Notes under the pieces: model-generated
What the model saw: only the letters and a program-made list of their open reading frames with translations
What the model was told of the DNA's origin: nothing
Database searches by the model: none
Part shown: piece by piece, positions 36,435 to 43,835 of the stretch
Numbering within the stretch: the stretch's first letter is position 1
How the letters are laid out: every line of letters begins with the position of its first letter
Translations under genes and position numbers: made by a program
Source: Kitasatospora sp. NBC_01250
Lineage (GTDB): Bacteria; Actinomycetota; Actinomycetes; Streptomycetales; Streptomycetaceae
Reading direction: 5' to 3'
NCBI RefSeq assembly: GCF_036226465.1
Contig: NZ_CP108476.1
Coordinates: forward strand, 3,782,001 to 3,846,000
DNA: 64,000 nt

Positions 36435-37859
36435 ATGCCTCCCGTCCGCACCGAGGCATCCGCCGCCACCGCCCCGGGTGCCGTTCCCCCTGCCGCAGAC
36501 CCCACCCCAGCCGCCACCGCCTCGGCCACCACCGCCTCGGCCGCCGCAGCCGCAGCCGCAGCCGACCTGCGACTGCGCCCCGGGCAGCGCGAGTTCCGCC
36601 GCTCCAACCTCGCGCTCTTCGCCGCCGGCGTCGCCACCTTCGTGCTGCTCTACGCGACCCAGGGCCTGCTCCCGCTGCTCGCCACCGACCTGCGCATCAC
36701 GCCGGGGCAGGCGAGTTGGACCACCTCGGCGGCCACCCTCGGCCTGGCCCTGGCACTGCTGCCGGCCAGCGCCCTGTCCGACCGCTACGGGCGCACGGCC
36801 GTGATGACCGGCTCGATGCTGGCCGCCTCGCTGATCGCCGTCGCCCTGCCCTTCGCCCCCTCGCTCGGCGCGCTGGTGGTGCTGCGGGCCCTGCAGGGTG
36901 CGGCGCTGGCCGGCCTGCCCGCGACCGCGATGGCCTACCTCGCCGAGGAGGTGCACCCGAGCGCGCTGCCCTCGGCGATGGGTCTGTACGTGGCCGGCAA
37001 CAGCATCGGCGGCATGGGCGGGCGGCTGGTCGCGGGCTGGACCGGCGCGGTCGGCGGCTGGCGCTGGGGCCTGGCCTCGGCCGCCGTCCTCGCGCTGCTC
37101 GCCGTCCTCGCCTTCCGGCTGCTGATCCCCGCCGCCCGCCACTTCCGCCGCACCCCGGTGGACCCGCGCGCGCTGTCCCGCACCATCGGCGCCCACCTGC
37201 GCAACCCGCTGCTGCTGCGGCTGTACGCGCTCGGCCTGCTCTTCATGGCGGTCTTCGGCGCCGTCTACAACTGCGCCGGCTTCCGGCTGATCGGCGCCCC
37301 CTTCCACCTGCCGCAGTCGGTGGCCGCCTCGATCTTCGTCGTCTACCTGGTGGGCACCGGCACCTCCGCCGCCGCGGGCCGCCTGACCGCGCTGCTCGGC
37401 CGCCGCGGCGCGCTGTACGTCGCGATCGGCCTGACCACCGCCGGCCTGCTGGTCTCGCTGGTCGACTCGCTGCCCTGCGCGCTGCTCGGCCTGGTGCTGA
37501 TCACCGGCGGCTTCTTCGCCGGCCACGCCACCGCCTCCTCGGCGGTCGGCCGCACCGCCCAGCACGGCCGGGCCCAGGCCTCGGCGCTCTACCTGATGGC
37601 CTACTACGTCGGCAACAGCCTCGGCGGCACCGTGGGCGCCGACGCCTACCACGCGGTCGGCTGGTCGGGCGCGGCCACCGTCGGGCTCGTGGCGATGGCC
37701 CTGGCCGGCGCGGTGACGGCGTACGCGAGCTACGCCGGACGACGTGCGGCGTCGGTCGGTACGCTGCCGGCCGGCCGAGGACCGCTGCCGTCAGATCCGC
37801 AACCACTCCACTCAGGCGATCGCCGACCGGGAGGGCGGGGAGGTCAGGACAGCATCTGA
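36435..37859 (+). CDS. MFS transporter
   Basis: Major facilitator of 474 residues with 12 predicted helices after a ~55-residue Ala/Pro-rich cytoplasmic N-terminus. Between helices 2 and 3 lies ALSDRYGRTAVM (motif A, DRYGR). The PATAMAYLAEEV, GLYVAGNSIGGMGGRLVAGWTG and YLMAYYVGNSLGGTVG segments resemble the YnfM/arabinose-efflux type of exporters. Substrate not predictable. ATG 36435 from the -10 box. Divergent from a LysR regulator, its likely controller. Confidence 0.9.
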   Translation: MPPVRTEASAATAPGAVPPAADPTPAATASATTASAAAAAAAADLRLRPGQREFRRSNLALFAAGVATFVLLYATQGLLPLLATDLRITPGQASWTTSAATLGLALALLPASALSDRYGRTAVMTGSMLAASLIAVALPFAPSLGALVVLRALQGAALAGLPATAMAYLAEEVHPSALPSAMGLYVAGNSIGGMGGRLVAGWTGAVGGWRWGLASAAVLALLAVLAFRLLIPAARHFRRTPVDPRALSRTIGAHLRNPLLLRLYALGLLFMAVFGAVYNCAGFRLIGAPFHLPQSVAASIFVVYLVGTGTSAAAGRLTALLGRRGALYVAIGLTTAGLLVSLVDSLPCALLGLVLITGGFFAGHATASSAVGRTAQHGRAQASALYLMAYYVGNSLGGTVGADAYHAVGWSGAATVGLVAMALAGAVTAYASYAGRRAASVGTLPAGRGPLPSDPQPLHSGDRRPGGRGGQDSI

Positions 37860-37890
37860 CACCCCGTCCGATCCGCCCCCAGGGAGGCCC

Positions 37891-37896
37891 TAGGGT
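37891..37896 (+). promoter_or_regulatory. -10 box of the phosphatase gene (leaderless)
   Basis: TAGGGT, 7 nt before ATG 37904. Confidence 0.6.
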
Positions 37897-37903
37897 GGCG
37901 CGC

Positions 37904-38629
37904 ATGAGGCACATCGAGTTCGAACGACTGCACAACTTCCGTGACCTGGGCGGCTACCGGGCGGCCGACGGGCGGTCGGTGCGGTGGGGGCGGCTGTACC
38001 GGTCGGACTCGCTCGCCAAGCTGCGGGGCGCCGACTGGGACCGCTTCCTCGCCCTCGACGTGCGCACCGTGATCGACCTGCGCTACCCCTGGGAGATCGA
38101 GCAGCGCGGGCGGGTGCCGCAGGCGATGGGCCTCGGCTACGTCAACCTCAGCGTGGAGCACCGGCCCTACGACCAGGCGCAGATCGACCCGGCCCTCGAT
38201 CCGTGGCGCTTCCTCGCCGACCGCTACGCGGAGGTGGCGCTGGACGGCGCCGAGGAGCTTCGGCAAGCCCTGGAGATCATCGCCTCGGACAGCGCTCCGC
38301 TGGTCTTCCACTGTGCGTCGGGCAAGGACCGCACCGGTCTGCTCGCGGCGCTGGTGCTGGCCCTGCTCGGCGTGGCGGACGAGGAGATCCTCGCGGACTT
38401 CGCCCTCACCGAACTGGCCACCGACCGGCTGCGCGCCGACTGGCAGGCCGCCCACCCGGGCCGGACGCTGCGCTGGCCGGGCTACGGGCGGGCGCCGGCC
38501 GAGGTGATGCGCCTGTTCCTGGCCGACCTGCGGGCCACGTACGGCTCGGTGGGCGGGTACGCCACCACGCACCTCGGAGCCGACGACGCACTGGTCGCGG
38601 AGCTGCGCGCCCGGCTGCTGACGGCGTAG
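37904..38629 (+). CDS. Tyrosine-type protein phosphatase (Y_phosphatase3-like)
   Basis: A 241-residue phosphatase with a dual-specificity-like fold. It starts with the conserved FERLHNFRDLGGYRAADG and LYRSDSL, has VIDLRYPWEIE, and the P-loop HCASGKDRTG with catalytic Cys137 and Arg143. The extra Lys next to the Asp (KDRTG) is typical of the family that includes mycobacterial PtpB, which acts on phosphotyrosine and phosphoinositides. It is soluble, without a signal peptide. Start ATG 37904 from the leaderless promoter. Confidence 0.9.
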   Translation: MRHIEFERLHNFRDLGGYRAADGRSVRWGRLYRSDSLAKLRGADWDRFLALDVRTVIDLRYPWEIEQRGRVPQAMGLGYVNLSVEHRPYDQAQIDPALDPWRFLADRYAEVALDGAEELRQALEIIASDSAPLVFHCASGKDRTGLLAALVLALLGVADEEILADFALTELATDRLRADWQAAHPGRTLRWPGYGRAPAEVMRLFLADLRATYGSVGGYATTHLGADDALVAELRARLLTA

Positions 38630-38682
38630 CGAGTGCCCGGGGCGGCGGCGGAAACCCGGTTGCCGCCCGCCGGTGGGCCCCG

Positions 38683-38688
38683 GAGAAT
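38683..38688 (+). promoter_or_regulatory. Possible -10 box of the dioxygenase gene (leaderless)
   Basis: GAGAAT, 7 nt before GTG 38696; weaker match than its neighbours. Confidence 0.35.
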
Positions 38689-38695
38689 CGCCTCC

Positions 38696-39490
38696 GTGAC
38701 GGCGATCTTGAGTGACGAGCAGGTCGAGCGGTTCGTGACCGACGGCTACGTCCACCTCCCCGAGGCCTTCCCGCGCGAACTCGCCGACGAGTGCCGGGCT
38801 TTCCTGTGGCGCGAGACCGGACTGGACCCGGCGGACCCGGCCGGCTGGACCGAGCCGGTCGTTCGACTCGGCGGCTACGGCGGCGAGTTGTTCACCCGGG
38901 CCGCCACCACGCCGCGCCTGCACGGCGCGTTCGACCAGCTCGTGGGTGCGGGCCGCTGGGTGCCGCGCACGGGACTGGGCACCTTCCCGATCCGCTTCCC
39001 GCACCCGGGCGAGGCCGGGGACACGGGGTGGCACCTGGACGGCAGCTTCACCCCCGAGGGCGAGCAGGGCCACTGGCTCAACCTGCGCTCGCGGGGCCGG
39101 GCCCTGCTGATGCTCTTCCTCTTCTCCGACACCGGCGCCGACGACGCGCCCACCCGGATCAAGGTCGGCTCCCACCTGGACGTGCCGCCCTTCCTGGAGC
39201 CGCTCGGCGAACGCGGCACCGACCTGTTCTCCCTGTGCACCACGATGCAGGAGGCGGGCCGGCTCGACGCCCCCGACCGGCCGCTCGCCCTGGCCACCGG
39301 TCGGGCCGGCGACGTCTACCTCTGCCACCCGTTCCTGATCCACGCGGCACAGGACCACCACGGCACCACTCCGCGCTTCCTCGCCCAGCCCCCGCTGCTG
39401 CCCACCGGCCTGCTCGACCTCGAGCGCCCGGACGGCGACTGCTCCCCGGTCGAGCGGGCGGTGCGGCTCGGCCTGGCACGGCAGGCCTGA
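38696..39490 (+). CDS. Phytanoyl-CoA dioxygenase family protein
   Basis: Non-haem Fe(II)/2-oxoglutarate-dependent oxygenase of 264 residues. It starts LSDEQVERFVTDGYVHLPEAFP, a family hallmark. The iron triad is HxD in GWHLDGSF and the distal His in LIHAAQ, and Arg in TTPRF is the candidate 2-oxoglutarate ligand. Substrate unknown; no biosynthetic genes adjoin it. GTG 38696 is used because the frame upstream is not family-like. Confidence 0.85.
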   Translation: MTAILSDEQVERFVTDGYVHLPEAFPRELADECRAFLWRETGLDPADPAGWTEPVVRLGGYGGELFTRAATTPRLHGAFDQLVGAGRWVPRTGLGTFPIRFPHPGEAGDTGWHLDGSFTPEGEQGHWLNLRSRGRALLMLFLFSDTGADDAPTRIKVGSHLDVPPFLEPLGERGTDLFSLCTTMQEAGRLDAPDRPLALATGRAGDVYLCHPFLIHAAQDHHGTTPRFLAQPPLLPTGLLDLERPDGDCSPVERAVRLGLARQA

Positions 39491-39509
39491 CCGGGCAGGC
39501 CCTGGGCCC

Positions 39510-39538
39510 GGCACCGGCACCGGCACCGGCACCGGCAC
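39510..39538 (+). repeat. GGCACC hexanucleotide tandem repeat
   Basis: Nearly five perfect tandem copies of GGCACC between the dioxygenase stop and the hydrolase remnant; a slippage-prone microsatellite. Confidence 0.9.
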
Positions 39539-39540
39539 GG

Positions 39541-39777
39541 CTACCGGCCGATCAGCTCGCCGGTGACCGCCGGGCGCACCTTGGTGAGCATCAGGTCGAG
39601 GAACCGCTCGGGCCGCCGGAAGGACGCGAAGTGGCTCGCGCCCTCGATCAGCGCGAACTCCTTGACCGGCGCGCTGACGTCGTCGAAGAACCGCCTGGCC
39701 GGCGCGGGCGGGGTCAGCACGTCGTGCTCGCCCTGGAAGACGACCGCCGCAGCCCGGGGCGCCGCCAAGGACAGCAA
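39541..39777 (-). pseudogene. Alpha/beta-hydrolase C-terminal remnant
   Basis: Only the last ~75 residues of an alpha/beta hydrolase are present: the catalytic Asp strand (VVFQGEHDVLTPPAPARRFFDDV) and the catalytic His (EGASHFASFRRPERFLDLML). The nucleophile elbow and all earlier strands are missing, so it cannot be active. The minus-strand frame breaks off at about 39777, where sequence of a TetR gene on the other strand begins. It is best read as a hydrolase gene whose 5' part was deleted. Confidence 0.8.
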
Positions 39778-40507
39778 GGAGAAGGCGCGCGACCTGCACG
39801 CCGGTGTCGCACTGCTGTGGGGCGAGCAGGATCAGCCCACCCGCGGCCCCAAGCCCACCCTCAGTCCGCGCCGCATCGCCGGGGCCGCCGTGGCCCTGGC
39901 CGACGCCGAGGGCCTGGACGCCGTGTCGATGACCAGGGTCGGCACCGAACTCGGCGTCTCCGCCATGGCCCTGTACCGGTACGTGCCCGGCAAGGCCGAA
40001 CTCGTCGAGCTGATGGTCGACGTCGTCCTCGCCGAACGCCCCGACCTCACCACCGTGGAGCAGGCCTGGCGGGCCGGACTCGCCGAGTGGGCCCGCCGCT
40101 CACTGGCCGTGTACCAGGCCCACCCCTGGCTGCTCGCGGCCACCGCGATGCGCCGCCAGGCCATGGGTCCGGGTCAACTCGGCTGGCTGGACGCCGCGCT
40201 GGGCGCCCTGGAGACCACCGGGCTGACCGCCGCCGAGCGCCACCAGGTCTCCCTGCTCATCGTCGGACTGGTGCGCAACCTCGCCCAGCAGCTGGCCGAC
40301 TTCGACGAGGAGCACGACCGGGAGTGGGGCCGGCTGACCGGCGAACTGCTCGACCGTCACGCCGACCGGTTCCCCGCCCTGACCGCGGCCATCACCCAGG
40401 GCGCGTTCGAGCCGACCGCCCTCGACCCGCTCGACTTCGGCCTGACCCGCATCCTCGACGGCGTCCAGGTGCTCATCGACCGCAGGGCGCAGGGGTCTTC
40501 GTCCTGA
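39563..40507 (+). CDS. TetR-family regulator with disturbed N-terminus
   Basis: TetR regulator. The recognisable protein begins near 39766 (AKDSKEKARDLHAGVALLWGEQ), then the helix-turn-helix (LSPRRIAGAAVALADAEGLDAVSMTRVGTELGVSAMALYRYVPGKAEL) and a TetR_C-type ligand domain ending near 40507. Family members start a few residues before ARDLHAG, but no ATG, GTG or TTG is in frame there. The nearest upstream in-frame start used (GTG 39563) lies inside the hydrolase remnant on the other strand. The native start may therefore have been lost in the rearrangement that truncated the hydrolase, leaving it as a fusion or poorly expressed. Confidence 0.75.
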   Translation: MTAGRTLVSIRSRNRSGRRKDAKWLAPSISANSLTGALTSSKNRLAGAGGVSTSCSPWKTTAAARGAAKDSKEKARDLHAGVALLWGEQDQPTRGPKPTLSPRRIAGAAVALADAEGLDAVSMTRVGTELGVSAMALYRYVPGKAELVELMVDVVLAERPDLTTVEQAWRAGLAEWARRSLAVYQAHPWLLAATAMRRQAMGPGQLGWLDAALGALETTGLTAAERHQVSLLIVGLVRNLAQQLADFDEEHDREWGRLTGELLDRHADRFPALTAAITQGAFEPTALDPLDFGLTRILDGVQVLIDRRAQGSSS

Positions 40508-40607
40508 GCCGGCCGACTTCCGGCGTCGATCACCGCACGCCCCCTCCCAGCAGCGGTTATCGCCCCCGGTCGCGGGCATATCACCGTGTGCACACAGGGA
40601 GGCAGTC

Positions 40608-41258
40608 ATGGCCGTGGTCTTCGACGCCGATTTCACCTCGCCCGAGCAGTGGGTGGCGGGTCGCACCAGCGCCTATCCGAACATGGGGCCGACCAACCAG
40701 GGCGACCACAAGCTCGACCGGCTGGTCCCCGCCTACTGCCCGGGCGGAGTCTTCACCGCGACCCGCGGCTTCTTCAGCCGCCTGTGGAACTGCAACCTGC
40801 TGACCACCGAGGGCAGTCCGGGCGGCTTCCAGCTCCGGAGCGGCGATCTGCTGACCGCCCGGGTCGTGCTGCCCACCGGCACCGGCGCCTGGCCCGCCAT
40901 CTGGACCTGGCGCGACGGCGACAACGAGGTCGACGTCTTCGAGTACCACCCCGACCACCCCGACCTGCTGGAGTTCAGCAACCACCTGGCGGGCACCAAT
41001 TCGTACTGGCACGGCAGTTCGGACGGCGTCGCCCCCGGCGCCACCGTGCAGGTCTCGACCCGGTTCGGCGCCGACTCGGTCGACTGGTACGTCGGCGACA
41101 CCCTCTGCTTCGCGGACGGCGCGGGCGTCGGCACCGACTGGTCCGCCTACCTGATCGTCAACCTCTCCGTCTCCGACGGCACCTACCACCCGGCCCCGTC
41201 CTTCTGGGGCCCCCGCCGCCTGAGCTGGACGTGCCAGAGCCTCCAGGTGGAACGCTGA
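40608..41258 (+). CDS. GH16-like beta-glucanase-fold protein without signal peptide
   Basis: A 216-residue protein with a concanavalin-like fold. The GH16 active-site signature E-x-D-x-x-E is present in NEVDVFEYH, preceded by GAWPAIWTWRDGD as in family 16 glucanases. Such enzymes hydrolyse beta-1,3/1,4-glucans outside the cell, yet this one begins directly with the fold (MAVVFDADFTSPEQW) and has no signal peptide, no carbohydrate-binding module and no lipobox. ATG 40608 follows GGGAGG at 7 nt, and no upstream extension supplies a leader. It may be non-exported or exported by another route. Confidence 0.72.
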   Translation: MAVVFDADFTSPEQWVAGRTSAYPNMGPTNQGDHKLDRLVPAYCPGGVFTATRGFFSRLWNCNLLTTEGSPGGFQLRSGDLLTARVVLPTGTGAWPAIWTWRDGDNEVDVFEYHPDHPDLLEFSNHLAGTNSYWHGSSDGVAPGATVQVSTRFGADSVDWYVGDTLCFADGAGVGTDWSAYLIVNLSVSDGTYHPAPSFWGPRRLSWTCQSLQVER

Positions 41259-41281
41259 CGTCCGGACCAGGGGGCAGCCTG

Positions 41282-41560
41282 CTACCGGCCGCGGTACACC
41301 TCGCGGCGGTTGCCCGCGGCCAGCACCCAGATGATCAGCTCGCCCGCCTCAACGGTGTAGACGATGCGGTAGTCACCGACCCTGAGCCGCCACCGGGCGC
41401 TGTGACCCTGAAGTGCCTTGATGTCGAACGCATCGGTCTCTCCGCGGTCCAGCGCCTTCTGAAGGTCCGTGAGGCGATGCAGGATCCGCACAGCGTCGGA
41501 GCGCGGGATCCTGAGCATGTCCCGCTGGGCGTGCGGGGTGAACTTCGTGACGTACCCCAT
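41282..41560 (-). CDS. RelE/ParE-family toxin
   Basis: A 92-residue toxin of type II toxin-antitoxin systems. It has the RelE plan: GYVTKFTPHAQRDMLRI at the N-terminus, the LQGHSARWRLRVGDYRIVYTVE block with the conserved basic residues, and the WVLAAGNRREVYR end. RelE toxins cut mRNA in the ribosomal A site. Starts 5 bp after the antitoxin stop, so co-expressed. Confidence 0.92.
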   Translation of the reverse strand: MGYVTKFTPHAQRDMLRIPRSDAVRILHRLTDLQKALDRGETDAFDIKALQGHSARWRLRVGDYRIVYTVEAGELIIWVLAAGNRREVYRGR

Positions 41561-41565
41561 GCGGA

Positions 41566-41847
41566 TCAGGCGTGGTGGGCGCGGAGCAGAGCAGCCATCT
41601 CCTCGAGCGAGACGGACCCCTCCCTGCCCTCGACTTCGGCTTCGTCGGCCAACCGCCCGAGCCAGGCGTCCTCCGCCCGCTCGGCGAGCTCGCGCAGCCG
41701 CTGGTACTCCCTTATGTCGAGCACCACGGCTTCCTGCTTGCCGCGCCGGGTGATGATCGTCGGGGTGTCCTCGCGACTGGCGCGGTCGATGACGTCCGCG
41801 AGATGACTGCGCACCTCGGCCATCGACTCGACCACGGGCTCACTCAT
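41566..41847 (-). CDS. Phd/YefM-family antitoxin
   Basis: A 93-residue antitoxin: the N-terminal Phd fold SMAEVRSHLADVIDRASREDTPTIITRRGKQEAVVLDIREYQ binds DNA, and the acidic C-terminus neutralises the RelE-type toxin encoded just downstream. ATG 41847 is chosen because a TACATT -10 lies 6 nt before it with a 14-bp palindrome directly upstream, the expected autoregulatory operator. Confidence 0.92.
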   Translation of the reverse strand: MSEPVVESMAEVRSHLADVIDRASREDTPTIITRRGKQEAVVLDIREYQRLRELAERAEDAWLGRLADEAEVEGREGSVSLEEMAALLRAHHA

Positions 41848-41853
41848 GTCTTC

Positions 41854-41874
41854 AATGTAGCAGATGTACATCTG
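41854..41874 (-). promoter_or_regulatory. Toxin-antitoxin promoter and operator
   Basis: TACATT -10 (41854-41859, minus strand) and the perfect palindrome CAGATGTACATCTG (41861-41874) directly upstream of it. Confidence 0.7.
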
Positions 41875-41962
41875 GGACAGCATGGCCGAACGACGACGGG
41901 CGGTGCGCCCCCCGCGCACCGCCCGTCGACCTGTGCGCCCGTCACGGGCGCCGTCCGCCGGC

Positions 41963-43240
41963 TCAGCCGATGCGGTCCAGCACCAGCGGCGTGCGGGTGT
42001 ACTCGGTGCCGTGCGGGGCGACGTCGATGCCGCCGGTCAGGGCCTCGATCGCGTAGTCGAAGCGCTCGGGGGTGTCCGTGTGCAGGGTCAGCAGCGGCTG
42101 GCCGGCGGTGACCGTGTCGCCCGGCTTGGCGTGCATCTCGACGCCCGCGCCGGCCTGCACCGGGTCCTCCTTGCGCGCGCGGCCGGCGCCCAGGCGCCAG
42201 GCGCAGACGCCCACCGCGTAGGCGTCCAGCGCGGTCAGCACGCCGCTGGCCGGCGCCGGGATCACGTGCTGCTCGCGGGCGACCGGGAGCGGGGCGTCCA
42301 CGTCGCCGCCCTGGGCGCTGATCAGGCGGCGCCAGTGGTCCATGGCCGAGCCGTCCTTGAGCGCGTCGGCCGGGTCCTTGCCCTGCACACCGGCCGCGGC
42401 GAGCATCTCGCGGGCCAGGGCGATGGTCAGCTCCACGACGTCGGCCGGGCCGCCGCCGGCCAGCACCTCGACCGACTCGCGCACCTCCAGAGCGTTGCCC
42501 GCGGTCAGGCCGAGCGGGGTGGACATGTCGGTGAGCAGCGCGACGGTGTTGACGCCCGCGCCGCGGCCCAGGCCCACCATGGTGCGGGCCAGCTCCTGGG
42601 CGTCGGCCAGGTTCTTCATGAAGGCGCCGGAGCCGACCTTGACGTCGAGCACCAGGGCGCCGGTGCCCTCGGCGATCTTCTTGGACATGATCGAGGAGGC
42701 GATCAGCGGGATCGCCTCGACGGTGCCGGTCACGTCGCGCAGCGCGTAGAGCTTCTTGTCGGCGGGGGCCAGGCCGTCGCCGGCCGCGCAGATGACCGCG
42801 CCCGAGTGGCGCAGCACGTCCATCATCTCGTCGTTGGAGAGCAGCGCCCGCCAGCCGGGGATGGACTCCAGCTTGTCCAGGGTGCCGCCGGTGTGGCCCA
42901 GGCCCCGGCCCGACAGCTGCGGCACGGCGGCGCCGCAGGCGGCGACCAGCGGGGCCAGCGGGAGGGTGATCTTGTCGCCGACACCACCGGTGGAGTGCTT
43001 GTCGGCGGTGGGCATGCCGAGGCCGGCGAAGTCCATCCGGACGCCGGAGCGGATCATCGCGTCGGTCCAGCGGCCGATCTCCCGCAGGTTCATCCCGTTC
43101 AGCAGGATGGCCATCGCCAGCGCGGACATCTGCTCGTCGGCCACCACACCACGGGTGTAGGCGTCGATCACCCAGTCGATCTGATCATCGGTCAGCTCGC
43201 GGCGGTCGCGCTTGGCGGTGATGACGGAGATGACGTCCAT
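41963..43240 (-). CDS. deoA: Thymidine phosphorylase
   Basis: Cleaves thymidine and deoxyuridine with phosphate, giving deoxyribose-1-phosphate. The 425-residue protein has the glycosyltransferase family 3 architecture: helical N-terminus (LTDDQIDWVIDAYTRG), then the phosphate-binding DKHSTGGVGDKITLPLAP, SGRGLGHTGGTLDKLESIPG, and the ASSIMSKKIAEG block. ATG 43240 with GGAG about 9 nt upstream. The start of the frame lies 45 codons further upstream but would include the hairpin and operator. It follows cdd on the same strand. Confidence 0.95.
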   Translation of the reverse strand: MDVISVITAKRDRRELTDDQIDWVIDAYTRGVVADEQMSALAMAILLNGMNLREIGRWTDAMIRSGVRMDFAGLGMPTADKHSTGGVGDKITLPLAPLVAACGAAVPQLSGRGLGHTGGTLDKLESIPGWRALLSNDEMMDVLRHSGAVICAAGDGLAPADKKLYALRDVTGTVEAIPLIASSIMSKKIAEGTGALVLDVKVGSGAFMKNLADAQELARTMVGLGRGAGVNTVALLTDMSTPLGLTAGNALEVRESVEVLAGGGPADVVELTIALAREMLAAAGVQGKDPADALKDGSAMDHWRRLISAQGGDVDAPLPVAREQHVIPAPASGVLTALDAYAVGVCAWRLGAGRARKEDPVQAGAGVEMHAKPGDTVTAGQPLLTLHTDTPERFDYAIEALTGGIDVAPHGTEYTRTPLVLDRIG

Positions 43241-43303
43241 GAGCGTGCTCCAGGAGGGGGGGAAACCTGCGAGAGGAAGGCAGCGGAAGACAGAAAAAGA
43301 AGA

Positions 43304-43332
43304 TGGGGGCGGCTGCTGCTCTGCCGCCCCCA
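43304..43332 (-). terminator. Hairpin and U-tract between cdd and deoA
   Basis: Perfect 10-bp GC stem (43304-43313 with 43323-43332), 9-nt loop; on the minus strand followed by TCTTCTTTTTCTG. It sits downstream of both cdd and the predicted deoA promoter. Confidence 0.85.
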
Positions 43333-43341
43333 CCTGCCACT

Positions 43342-43353
43342 CTACGCGCGTCA
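43342..43353. promoter_or_regulatory. Putative nucleoside-regulon operator 4 (deoA)
   Basis: CTACGCGCGTCA, 10 of 12 positions of the consensus palindrome, overlapping a TAGAGT -10 box on the minus strand (43339-43344). Confidence 0.65.
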
Positions 43354-43394
43354 CACCATGCGCGGCTACTACCAATTCCCGCCCGGCGAAGGGG

Positions 43395-43835
43395 TTACAG
43401 CCGCTCGGGCCCGAACGCGTCCGGCAGCACCTCGGTCATCGGCTTGATCCCCGAGGGCAGGTCCACCAGGAGCTCGGCACCGCCGTGCTCCCAGAGCAGC
43501 TGGCGGCAGCGCCCGCACGGCATCAGCGCCTGCCCGGCGCCGTCCACGCAGGAGAACGCGACCAGTCGGCCACCGCCGCCGGCGACCAGCGCCGAGACCA
43601 GGCCGCACTCGGCGCACAGGCCCAGGCCGTACGAGGCGTTCTCCACGTTGCAGCCGGTCACCACCCGCCCGTCGTCGACGAGCGCGGCCGCACCGACCGG
43701 GTACTTGCTGTACGGGGCGTACGCTCGGGACATCGCGTCCCGGGCCGCCGCGCGCAGCGCCTGCCAGTCGATCACCGGGCCGTCGGCCGAACCGTCGGCC
43801 GGGCCGGAAGCGGAAGACGCCTGCGCACTCGTCAC
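43395..43835 (-). CDS. cdd: Cytidine deaminase
   Basis: Zinc enzyme converting (deoxy)cytidine to (deoxy)uridine. The 146-residue protein has YAPYSKYPVGAAALVDDG, the CAECGLVSAL zinc/glutamate motif and the PCGRCRQLL zinc pair. GTG 43835 overlaps the permease stop by 4 bp (GTGA), so it belongs to the transporter operon. N-terminal ~18 residues are Ser/Ala/Gly-rich. Confidence 0.93.
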   Translation of the reverse strand: MTSAQASSASGPADGSADGPVIDWQALRAAARDAMSRAYAPYSKYPVGAAALVDDGRVVTGCNVENASYGLGLCAECGLVSALVAGGGGRLVAFSCVDGAGQALMPCGRCRQLLWEHGGAELLVDLPSGIKPMTEVLPDAFGPERL

